Below are positions 33,370-43,271 of a stretch of 64,000 bases of DNA, piece by piece. A program made the translations under genes and the position numbers. The DNA is from Emmonsiellopsis sp. PD_33 (lineage: Eukaryota; Ascomycota; Eurotiomycetes; Onygenales; Ajellomycetaceae), in contig JANTQF010000119.1 of the NCBI GenBank assembly GCA_032988165.1, positions 38,462 through 102,461 of the forward strand, given 5' to 3'. Within the stretch, counting starts at the first letter, position 1. Each line of letters begins with the position of its first letter. The notes under the pieces were generated by a model that saw only the letters and a program-made list of their open reading frames with translations, had not been told where the DNA came from and searched no databases.

Positions 33370-33989
33370 TTATACCCCAATATCCTCATTCCTAAACCCA
33401 AACCCCATTAGCAACAACAACAAAAAACAACAAAAAAGAAAAAAACAAAAAACAAAACTCACCACAAAGCCGGCTTCTCCTCAATAAACCTGCTCATCAA
33501 CCCCTTACACTCCTCATCATCCAACACGACAACCTCCACCCCGCGACTCCTCAAATACTCCTCCCCACCCATAAAATTCACATTCTCCCCGACCACCACC
33601 CTCGCCACCTTGTACAAAATACACGCCCCCGTGCACATATCGCACGGGCTCAGGGTCGTATACATCGTGGCGCCAGCGTAGGCGGAAGCGGGCAGACGGC
33701 CGGAGTTTTCAAGCGCGGAGATCTCGCCCTATGCAATCCAATACAATGTTAATTAAAACGCAAGACTATATAGTATATCTAGTATACGGCAGGTTGAAGT
33801 CCTAAATAGATAGATAGGGATACTGACATGCAGCGTTGCGCTCCCGCTCTGCACGCGCATATTGTGGCCCTTGCCGAGGATCTGGCCGTCCTTGGAGACC
33901 AGACAGGCGCCAATGGGCACGCCGCCCTCGGCACCGCCCTTCCTGGCCTGCTCGACGGCTGCGATGAAGCCGGGGTCTTGGGCGGACAT
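33370..33989 (-). CDS. FCY1: Cytosine deaminase (pyrimidine salvage)
   Basis: Exons 33828-33989, 33463-33728 and 33370-33391 (22 nt) give 149 aa. The enzyme hydrolyses cytosine to uracil plus ammonia with a zinc-bound water. The zinc/catalytic motif HGE (His54, Glu56) and PCDMC (Cys83, Cys86) are intact. Intron 1 (33729-33827) falls exactly between the His and GE codons. Without the third exon the protein would stop at KPALW. The perfect donor GTGAGT there, branch GCTAAT and acceptor TTTAG at 33392 add NEDIGV and a stop, matching the family's conserved WxEDIG tail. The start ATG at 33989 gives MSAQDPGF. Four GATAAG sites lie ~280 bp upstream. Confidence 0.95.
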
Positions 33990-35016
33990 TGTGGGTGGTG
34001 GTTTTGGAGGGGTTGTTTTTCTGCCCTTTTTTTTTTTTTTCGTTAGGCTACTAGTTAGTTGGAGGGGCGGGATGTGTGGAGGGGTAATTTGGTTGTGGAG
34101 GCGGGTGGGTGGAGATGGATATAAATACCTGGTGAGGTATATGATGTTTTGAAGTGTCAGTTGCTGGATGAGAGATAGAGACAGAGGGATTCAATTGGAG
34201 ATATTTATCCACGTCGCAGCGTCCAGAGTTATCAATATGCGCCGATATCTCGCTCGGCAAGCGGGCGGCTTATCTCTTATCGATAAGCGATAAGCGATGA
34301 GCGCCAAGCACCATGTCACATGTTTCGCCTTGTCGGACTTTTGATGTTCCGGGGAGGGTAGTGTAAATTACCGTGACGTATTGCGACGTCAGTACAGAAT
34401 CCCAAGGCAGTGATGTCTCCGCCTTCTTGTTGCTTTCCCTTTTATTAGGCACCCAAGCTCTGTAAGTTGTAACCTTTCCCTGGAACATGGAAGCTGGCGC
34501 CTTGCCACACCTTGTTTCCCCGTCGTCGCCCGGCGCAGAAAGTATGGAAAGGCGCCGAAAAGGCTGGAGCAGGGCGGATAGCGACATGGAAACCCTCAGA
34601 ATCCGGCGGAATCAGACAGAAAACTGCGCTAAGCCCTCTGTAGAACACCGCCTTGCCGCTTGCGGAATGGTCGGGTTCTCGTCAGGTACCAGCACGTATC
34701 TGGCCCTGTCCGTCAATACGAGACAGGGCTGCGAGAGGGGCGGGATGGAGGGATAATTGAAGGTGGTGCGGTGGTCTTTGTCTCGTCGATATTGCTGCAA
34801 ACCCACCCAGTGAAGGGCCAAGTCCCGCCGTTGTGTGCAAGGAAGAAAGAGTCTGCGGTACCTGGCGTAATCTATTTGCAGACAATTGGTTCCGTTACCA
34901 TACGCATACCCTGGAAGCGCAGCAAACCCCCGTTCTAGCGTACCATACATACCGTACGCGGTACCGCCGCTTTTGTCGTTTGTTCGCCCGAAGCTTTTCT
35001 TACCAACCAGACTGGG
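33990..35016. other. Intergenic upstream of FCY1, up to the retrotransposon
   Basis: 1027 bp. It holds the FCY1 promoter with a GATA-site cluster (34269-34294) and continues as what was once the shared divergent region with the Hsp40 gene before the element inserted. No gene recognised. Confidence 0.65.
34269..34294. promoter_or_regulatory. Cluster of four GATAAG sites in an imperfect palindrome (candidate GATA-factor operator)
   Basis: Within 26 bp: CTTATC at 34269-34274 and 34276-34281, GATAAG at 34282-34287 and 34289-34294. The central 12 bp (34276-34287) are a perfect palindrome. Fungal GATA activators (AreA/NIT2) bind HGATAR, preferring paired sites. Position about 280 bp upstream of a cytosine (nitrogen source) catabolic gene supports nitrogen control. 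Confidence 0.65.
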
Positions 35017-35021
35017 ACATT
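35017..35021. other. Target site duplication ACATT, left copy
   Basis: ACATT immediately precedes the 5' LTR and recurs at 40255-40259 immediately after the 3' LTR. Five bases is the usual copia duplication. Confidence 0.95.
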
Positions 35022-35135
35022 TGTAGGCCGTAGGCCGCCTCCGATCTCCCAATCAGGCTTAGCGCGAACATGTGGTCACACAGTAGATAGATCTCTCACT
35101 AGCTAGGCAATATGAGAGTCTTCAGCCTTCCCACA
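35022..35135 (+). repeat. 5' LTR of the copia element (114 bp)
   Basis: Begins TGTAGGCC and ends TTCCCACA. It differs from the 3' LTR at five positions (35030, 35042, 35054, 35055, 35071), all transitions. Confidence 0.97.
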
Positions 35136-35148
35136 GGTTATAGCCTGG
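35136..35148 (+). other. Candidate primer-binding site
   Basis: GGTTATAGCCTGG directly follows the 5' LTR. GGTTAT plus a GCC core resembles the complement of the anticodon arm of initiator tRNA-Met, the half-tRNA primer used by copia-type elements, with mismatches expected from decay. Confidence 0.5.
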
Positions 35149-35589
35149 TATATGTTTTTTCATTTGAAAATGCTGCAAAAAAACAACTAGAAGGTTCATA
35201 TGACCTGGATATCTCTTATATTTCACTATTTGATATTCAATTCTGTGAAATTTGCACATCCTTATGCCTCAAATCACATGAGAAAATTTTTTTGGAGGAA
35301 TTTTCACCCAAATTGGCCTCTTTACCCCTGACCTATTTTTTGGAGACTACACCATTAATTGGCCCAGTTAAGTGTCATAAAGATGCATGGCATGCCCAGT
35401 GACCTCCCTATTACCCCCTAAATGGATGCTACAGCTTGGCCCACCCCCAACAGGGTGGCTCTTGCTGGCATGACTCTATTACAGACTGGATAATAGCCTA
35501 TTAACTACCCTGATATTGATCTCAATGAGGGGGATGATAGCTTAAAATCTTTTACAACCTATGAAGCTTGCAATATATATAAATAGTAA

Positions 35590-36690
35590 TGTGCAATGCA
35601 GGATGAAGAGGTGGAGACTGTCTATAATAGTATGCTTATCTCTACCTATAACTCTATGAGAGACCCTAATAGGCTAGTTACAATGACTGAAGGGGCACTG
35701 AGAGACTTGATAGCATAGATCCTTAGTTCTGTGAGAGAGATGGTGCACTAACAACTGATCTATCAACTAATCTCCATGGCTGACATCTTATATACTGAGG
35801 TGTGTGAATATCAAAAAGAAATAGACTTTGCCATTGCTATGAAGGAGATTATCACATTTGACAGCTCTAACTATAATATGTGGCAGAATAGTATATTAGG
35901 TAATGTTGAGATAATTGAAGAATCCAACATTCTACTTAACTATAAGATGGTCTCCTCTGAAGGAATCTGATATGAGAGAGTTAAATGATCTGTAAAATCA
36001 AAAATGCTATATTACTATATCCTATCTAGCCTGTATGAGAATATATGTGAAGTTATTAGAGACTTAGAACCCAATAATGCTGCTGCAGTCTAGGATATGA
36101 TCAACATTGAATATATAGTCTCTCTAGTGGAGGAATGTATGAACATTGTCAAGGAGCTTGCAGGCCTATTTGTTAAAAATACTGACTACATGCCCTATCA
36201 ATGCTAATTTTACTATCTTATAGCTCATCATAGAGTGTTATCCTATAATTTAGAAGACATCTACTATGACCTTTTCCTCCTAGACCTCAAGGATTTCCAG
36301 AAAGTGTTCATCAAGTTATATTTAGATGATTTCTATGCTAGTGGCCAGGATGAGATCATCAATATCAATATAGACAACCTTATAAAGTAGTTATCTAATC
36401 AGGTTAAAAAGAAATCTACAGCTCTAAGAACATGGAATTTTAGTGCAAACTCTGCAAATCCTCTGACTAATAATTTGGACAACAAGCAGACCTACTTCTA
36501 TTATAAGAACATTGATCACACTGATAAACAGTGCTGATACCTGCACCCTGAATGTAAGCCTGATTGACTTAAGGAGATTAAAAAACAGGATGAGGATAAG
36601 AGTAAAGGCAGGTACAGAAAGGGTAAAGGTAGTTCTGATGATATAAAAACTGATGAATCTATAGATAATAAGAATTTAATGATAGATTAA
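35590..36690 (+). pseudogene. Degenerate gag-like region of the copia element
   Basis: Boundaries are approximate. Fragments in shifting readable stretches resemble copia gag (helical, Tyr/Asn/Ile-rich), ending in a CX2CX4HX4C zinc-knuckle relic. There the first two Cys codons are TAC and TAT, the Gly codon is GAT, and the residue after the last Cys is TGA. It cannot encode a full protein. Confidence 0.8.
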
Positions 36691-39600
36691 CTGTCTGTAA
36701 ACACCATTATAGTCTATAAACTACAGGGAGACACACTCTCAGCAACCCTGCAAAATGCTACAGCCCTTAAGCTGTAGTTATTAAATATAGGAGCTAGTCT
36801 AAATATAACTGGCAAACATTTTTCTCTTACAAAGACTCAACCCTATACAGGCAAACTAATGGTTGACTCCACTACAGGCAGGGAAGGGCATGTTAAAGAG
36901 ACAGAATGCTTGATTCTTAAGGTTGAGAATGATGATGTTGTTATATGAGATATTCACTACATTCTCAAACTAATGATTAACTTACTGTTCTTCACAGCTC
37001 TAAAGAATTAAGAGTATAGATTCACCCTCTCCAACACCAACCCTATATACTTCATTTGCAGGTCTCTGAATGGCATTATTTTTCATGTAGTTTAGACCCC
37101 TAGCAAGAGCTTATATGAAATAGTTGAATGTGAATATAAATGGAATCTTAATAGTATTAGTAAAGTAATGAACTTCATGATGAAATCATATGATTATAGA
37201 ATGCCAGATTCAGCCTGAAAAATTGAACTTCCACTTGCAGCTACTACTATCATTATGCCCCTGAAAACATTTGATGAAACTGAACCTGCAGATGCAGGCC
37301 CTAACCCTATTAGTAAAACTCTTACTGAGTAGCATTGAGACCTTAGCCACATCCATACAGGCATTATTATTATGATGTCAAAAGATCTGAAATTCAGTGT
37401 TAAAATCAACAGCCCAAAAATGAGACTTTTCTGTGAAAAATGCATTGAAGCCAGCATGACTTGCCATTACTCATGAAAACCCATACTGTGGTCTCTATGA
37501 CTAATTGAAAAGATCCATATCAATCTTGCAGAGAAGGGTAGAATATTAGAAGATCTATCTGATTACTTCCTGGAGTCTCATAAAGAGACTAAATATTAGA
37601 TGTTAATTACATGTGATGCTACCTGCATGAGGTGAGTGTATTTCTTGAAGTTAAAAGATAGAGCTATTAAATTCTTTACTCTCTAGCTTAAATTTATGAG
37701 GAATCTCAGGTATGGATCTCCTGCATTCATATGAATAAATATTAATGACATTTTTCAGTCCACAAAAATGAATAAAATTATAACTAAATATAGTATCAAA
37801 TGAGAACTAACTACTCCCTAATCTTCTCATTAAGATAGTATCTCTGAATGTAGCATTCAAATGATAATGCAGCATGTGAGAGCAATTCTATTTATAAGTA
37901 GTCTATCTAAGAAATTCTGGGCAGATATTATGGATACAGTTGTTATGATAATTAATAACACCTCTATATTTATAGTTCTGTATAATAGTGTATTCTGGCT
38001 GCAGACAGCAGATTTTATAACCCTTAATCCCTATATGATACTATAGTGCACACTCACAAATCTATCACCTCAGGTAAAACATTTTCATTAAATTGGAACT
38101 AAGGTCTACACTCACCTGCATAGCTTGCAGAAGCCTGTGGATAAGTTGTCCCCCTATATGAGGTTATACAGACTAATTGGATTTAATGGGATGTTGATTT
38201 TTTAGCTTTGAAATCCTGAGTCTGATAAAATACTTTATATATTAGACATTTAATTCATGCTACTGAAGCTGAATTCTGAATGTACTGATAGCCTGAAAAC
38301 TAATGTTTAGAGTCCTGAGGCACCTAATGTCAATACAACTAATATAGTAGAGGATGAGGAACCCCCTGAAGATAGCAAGTGATTTTACCCTGCTAATGCC
38401 TATGCAGTTTACACCTCTTTACCTGATACAGGCATCCTCCCTAAATCATATAAGAATGTCATATCACAGCCAGGAGGGGTGAGAGAATACTGGTGAAGAT
38501 CAATGCAACATAAGATAACTAACCTAAAATGGTGAAACATGTGGCATCTAATCTCTCAGTCTGATGTACCTGCTGAGGAACCAGTGGCCCCTAACTGCTA
38601 AGTATTTGTTGAAAAAGATTGACTGACTGATCTGAATGTAGATTCCAACAGCATCCTATGAAAATCCTACTGAGTAGTCTGTAGGAACTGACTTAAAAAG
38701 GATAGTAGGGTAGAAATCTATATGCCTGTAATAACTAACACTGTGAATTGCTTATTATTCACTATAATAATACAATGTGGGTGAATGCTTCAGCAGATAG
38801 ACATCATACTAACCTATCTATATAGATGTCTAGGTAAAATTATTTATATAAGATAATCTTCTAGCTTTAAATTGAGTACTCTAAAAATGCTTGTCTGTGC
38901 TGTAGGGGGTAGTCTCTATGAGTTGAATCTAGCTGTGAGAATCTAGTATGATTTTCTGATGACCCTCCTTATAAGAATAGAATTCATTGTGAGTTCATAT
39001 GATTCAGGTTTATAGTGATATATCATTAAATCTCACCTCTACATAACTATTTATATTGATGATTTGAATATAACATCCAAAGATCCCATGAATGCTAATT
39101 AGCTAGTGTGTGAATTAAATGAGTATTTTGAGATTAAAGACCTGTATGAACTGAAGAAATATTTAGGCATGAAAGTAAGCTACACATCTGAGGAGATTAA
39201 ATTAACCCACTAATACTATATCAACTGTTTAGTAGAGGATTTCTATATGGAAGATGTCATCACCATGTGTATGCTCATGAAGGAGTCTCTTAGATTCAAC
39301 AATTCCTCTATCCTAGAGGGTGAAGGTAGTTTTATAAAGTAATATTACCAACAGGGTGTAGGCTGCATCCAGTATCTCACAGTCAAAACTCAGCCTGATA
39401 TCACATGTGTGGCCTCATTACTTGGCCAGCATAGCACTAACCTAATACTAAAATTGTGGAAGGTATTATTACATGTCATCTGATATTTAAAAGAAATACC
39501 TGATATAAGCCTCTTTTATGAGTGTTTCAACAGCCTGATTCCTGACTTCCTGAATGACACCTACCTCCTAATTGGATATATAGATTCCAATTGAGTGGGT

Positions 39601-40050
39601 ATTTTAAATGGTGATTGAAAATCTATGTCCAGCTATGTATTCAAGCTCACAGGTGCTCTAATATCATGGTAGTCCACCAAACAGGCCTGTATATTACTTA
39701 GTTTGAATGAAGCTGAATATATTGCACTTAGTAAGGCAGTTCACAAGGCAATATGGATCCAGAATCTCATACTAGAGATCAGATTTATAACTATATCCTC
39801 TATATAGGTTCTTGTGGATAATAAAGGAGTAATAGACCTCACCCAAGTTACTATGATTACAGCCCATAGCAAGCATATAGATACACATTTTCATTACTCA
39901 TAATCTCAGTTGAAGAATGATGTTATATCATTGGAATACATCCCTACAGCCAAAATAGTGGCCAATGATTTGACAAAGCCTCTGGGTATAGTTGCATTTG
40001 ACTGTTTCATGAAATTGCTAGGGTTTTCTGGTAGAAAAGGAGGAAAATAG
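36691..40050 (+). pseudogene. Degenerate copia pol (protease, integrase, reverse transcriptase, RNase H)
   Basis: Boundaries are approximate. The order protease, GAG-pre-integrase (SHIHTGII near 37345), integrase core (a CDAT segment near 37610; ELTTP near 37805), reverse transcriptase (YIDDL at 39052) and RNase H (LVDNKGVIDL near 39812, HSKHIDTHFHY near 39867, TKPLG near 39975) is copia-type. Frequent TAG, TAA and TGA codons, often where Trp or Gln is expected, and high A+T show C-to-T and G-to-A decay. No intact long frame remains. Confidence 0.9.
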
Positions 40051-40131
40051 CAAGTCTTTGTATGTATCTAGGGTTTTTCCACTGATTAGCAGTGTTTTTG
40101 TGAGATCTATGTGTTTCACACAGCTCTGCTC

Positions 40132-40140
40132 AAGGGGGGG
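40132..40140 (+). other. Polypurine tract of the copia element
   Basis: AAGGGGGGG directly abuts the 3' LTR, the normal plus-strand primer position. Confidence 0.85.
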
Positions 40141-40254
40141 TGTAGGCCATAGGCCGCCTCTGATCTCCCAATTGGGCTTAGCGCGAACACGTGGTCACAC
40201 AGTAGATAGATCTCTCACTAGCTAGGCAATATGAGAGTCTTCAGCCTTCCCACA
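40141..40254 (+). repeat. 3' LTR of the copia element (114 bp)
   Basis: Same ends as the 5' LTR; five transitions separate the two. Followed by ACATT at 40255-40259. Confidence 0.97.
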
Positions 40255-40259
40255 ACATT

Positions 40260-40633
40260 TTCATCCTCAACTTCTCTCTCCGATATCAACCATCTCCACC
40301 ACCAACCTCACCCCTCTCCTCGCCCTCACCTCTCACCCCTGGCCTCGACCAGCACGTCTGCTCTTGTCGTCGACTCCCGCTGCTCTTCCGCGTCACCTGT
40401 ATTCGGTAGAGATTCCCCTTCTCCCCCCAGCGCTTTTCCGCCATCTCCCTCTATTAGCCGAGTCCAATAATCACCTCGTCACACTCTAATCGCCGCAACA
40501 TTTTGGCTGGATAGAACAGGAAAAAGCGCTCTTGATCCGCCGTTTGTTCCGTCGAGAGCTCTTTCTTTGTTGTTCTCCGCCCCTTTTTTTCTTTTTCTTT
40601 GATCTCCTCAATCATATATAGACCTACGCCAAC
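40260..40633. promoter_or_regulatory. Residual proximal promoter and leader of the Hsp40 gene
   Basis: 374 bp of pyrimidine-rich sequence between the copia insertion and the start codon. The insertion has separated this from the rest of the original upstream region. Confidence 0.6.
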
Positions 40634-42047
40634 ATGGTGAAGGAAACCAAATTCTACGATGTCCTAGGGGTATGTATAGCATCTGCTCTATTTTCTATAG
40701 GAATTTCAGACTCTAACATCCTGTTGATGGATAGGTGTCGCCTGGCGCTTCTGAGGCGGAGCTGAAGACTGCCTACAAGAAGGGTGCTTTGAAACATCAT
40801 CCTGGTATGTTGCAGTGTTCCCTTTATCTTTCTGAGTGCGCGCCTGTCTGACATGCGTCTTCCCCCTCCAGATAAGAATGCCCACAACCCAGACGCCGCG
40901 GAGAAGTTCAAGGATCTGTCGCACGCCTACGAAGTTCTCTCCGATCCCCAGAAACGTCAACTGTACGATTCATATGGCGAGGAAGGCCTCGAGCAGGGTG
41001 GTGCCGGTGGCGGAATGCAGGCCGAAGACCTCTTTGCCCAATTCTTCGGCGGGGGCAGCTTCGGAGGCATGTTTGGCGGCGGCATGAGAGACACTGGCCC
41101 CAAGAAGGCCCGGACTATCATTCACCCACTCAAGGTCTCCCTGGAGGATATCTACCGTGGCAAGGTCTCGAAACTCGCGTTGAAGAAGTCTGTCATCTGT
41201 CCAGGATGTGATGGAATTGGTGGCAAGGCTGGCTCCGTCAAACAATGCGTTGCCTGCAGTGGTACCGGTAAACGGACTATGATGCGCCAGATGGGCCCTA
41301 TGATCCAGCGGTTCGTCGTGGAATGTAACGAGTGTGACAAGACCGGCCAGATCATCAACGAGCGCGATCGTTGCAAGCGCTGCAAGGGCAATAAGGTTAT
41401 CATTGAGCGCAAGGTTCTCCATGTGCATGTGGATCGGGGTGTCAAGCCCGGACACAAGATTGATTTCCGCGGCGAGGGTGATCAAATGCCAGGCGTCATG
41501 GCCGGTGATGTTCAGTTTGAAATCGACCAGCAACCACATCCCAGATTCCAACGGAAAGACGACGATCTCTTCTACCAGGCTGATATCGATCTCCTAACTG
41601 CTTTGGCCGGTGGTACTATCAACATTGAGCACCTTGACGAGCGGTGGTTGACTGTACAAATCGCTCCTGGCGAACCTATCACACCCGGTAAGTAATCACC
41701 AATAACCCTGGACAAAATCCAGACTAATATCCGTCGCAGGACAAATCAAAGTAGTCAAAGGCCAAGGCATGCCCTCCTACCGCCACCACGACTTCGGCAA
41801 CCTCTACATCCAGTTCAACATCAAATTCCCCGAGAAGGAAGAAATCCGCAACGTCGAGCTGCTCGAGCAGGTTCTCCCGCCCCGTCTCCCGCAACCACAA
41901 CCCCCCGCCGACTCCATGGTTGAGGACTTTGAGCTCGAGGATGTCGAGCAGGGCGGGCAAGCGAGAGCCCAGGGCGCGGCCGGAATGGATGATGAGGATG
42001 ATGATATACCTCCTGGAGCTGAGCGGATGCAGTGCGCGTCGCAGTAA
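40634..42047 (+). CDS. YDJ1: Type I Hsp40 co-chaperone Ydj1/Mas5, farnesylated
   Basis: Exons 40634-40669, 40735-40804, 40872-41687 and 41740-42047 give 409 aa. The J domain (MVKETKFYDVLGV ... LKHHPDKN, HPD at ~34-36) stimulates Hsp70 ATPase. A Gly/Phe-rich linker (FFGGGSFGGMFGGG) precedes four CXXCXGXG-type zinc repeats: CPGCDGIG, CVACSGTG, CNECDKTG, CKRCKGNK. The substrate-binding C-terminal domains include VDRGVKPGHKIDFRGEGDQ and KGQGMPSYR. The protein ends QCASQ, whose CASQ is a farnesylation box identical in type to yeast Ydj1, so membrane association at ER and mitochondria is expected. All introns are short and canonical. Confidence 0.98.
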
Positions 42048-43271
42048 ATTTTCGGGAGTTGGTTTGGTTGAACTGCGTGCGGGCTAGACGTATAGTTTTA
42101 ATGAAGTGATGGGTTGGGAAACAAAACATACGGATTTTCTTCTTCTTCTTCTTCTTCTTTTCGTCTTTCGTCCTTTTTTCAGTTTCCTCGATAAACGGTT
42201 AGGCAGGGAAAACTTTTTTCTTCCCTGGTCATTTTCGTCTTATATGTTTCCTCTGGTCTTTTTTTTTAAATTCTTCTTTTCTTTTGTCTTTTTCATGGTA
42301 TCGCAAGAAATCGGCGAGGACTTATTTCTTTTTTTTCTCTCTTCGTTTCATTTAACAGTACCTCCTTCGTGTTCCGTTCAGTTTCTTGTTCACTTTTCTT
42401 TATTTTTGCCCATTTCCTGCTCTGCTCTGCTCTGCCCTGCCTCGCATCTCGTACCTCGCTTATTACGTCTATGTCTCTATTAATGTCAACTATTTTGATC
42501 CAGGCGGCATTGTTTTTTTTTTAGGTCTGTTTTCACGCCCGCCATTTTTGGCCACTGCAGCATAAATAATGAATGCACTTCATTTACTGCATACCAGCCA
42601 GCAAGCCAGCCAATAGCCACCATGGTGTACCAACTGTTGTGAACGCATGAGCATTGTGTGGGTGGGTTGAGGGACGAGCAATTTGCTTACTTTTCTCTCC
42701 ATGACTTTCCTTACTTCTCTGCCTGGTTTTTCGCGGGTGGCACCATATCTAGAGACGGTCTCCTGGCGCAGCTCGAGACAAGCTCGGTCCCATTTTAGTT
42801 GTCCTATACGGATCTCACGCTGATGTCATTGTGGCTTCTCTCTAGTGTATGTACGTGCTTGTCCACAATGTATTAATGACCTAAAAAAAAACCCATACTA
42901 ATCTTTGTCAGACCCTACCGATGAAGCGATTATCTAATGACTATGGCGGGCAGCTTGGCCACCGCCAAGGCGGATGATCGATCGCGATGGAGATAGCGGA
43001 AAGGGGTCGGATCTGTGACATATTGTTTACTCGATCGACGAACAACGGAATTACGGGTTCTGATGAATAGCATTGCCTCACTATCATCATAGTTAATCAA
43101 AGGTTTGATGCGTCATGGTCATTATATTGCCCCAAATGCCACTATTAAAGTGCGATTGTTCCCCTATCACAAAAGCCACTTCTACATACAGGAACCCAAC
43201 TTGACCAGGAAGCACCATAGCCCATTTTTGTTTCTACGAACTCCACCAGCCCACCTTGGAAATTTCCAACC
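42048..43271. other. Intergenic between YDJ1 and the prenyltransferase gene
   Basis: 1224 bp. First ~450 bp are pyrimidine-rich YDJ1 3' sequence with a CTT-type run near 42136-42158. The remainder is unremarkable and should hold the prenyltransferase promoter. Confidence 0.6.

Larger units (their letters stand above)
35022..40254 (+). mobile_element. Ty1/copia LTR retrotransposon, structurally complete but coding-dead
   Basis: 5233 bp bounded by 114-bp direct LTRs (TG...CA) and a 5-bp target duplication. After the 5' LTR comes a GGTTAT-starting primer-binding candidate; a purine tract abuts the 3' LTR. The AT-rich interior decodes, in copia order, to gag with a CCHC-type zinc knuckle relic (36493-36534, first two Cys now Tyr), a protease relic (36781-36798, LNIGAS for the DTGAS type), an integrase relic (~37330-37880), a reverse transcriptase with YIDDL (39052-39066) and RNase H (~39700-40010). 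Many in-frame TAG and TGA codons replace expected Trp. Integrase before reverse transcriptase marks copia rather than gypsy. Confidence 0.95.

Noticed and set aside
34160..34320. Possible tRNA or small RNA because of strong inverted repeats
   Set aside because: No A-box/B-box pair or cloverleaf; the symmetry is explained by the GATA sites.
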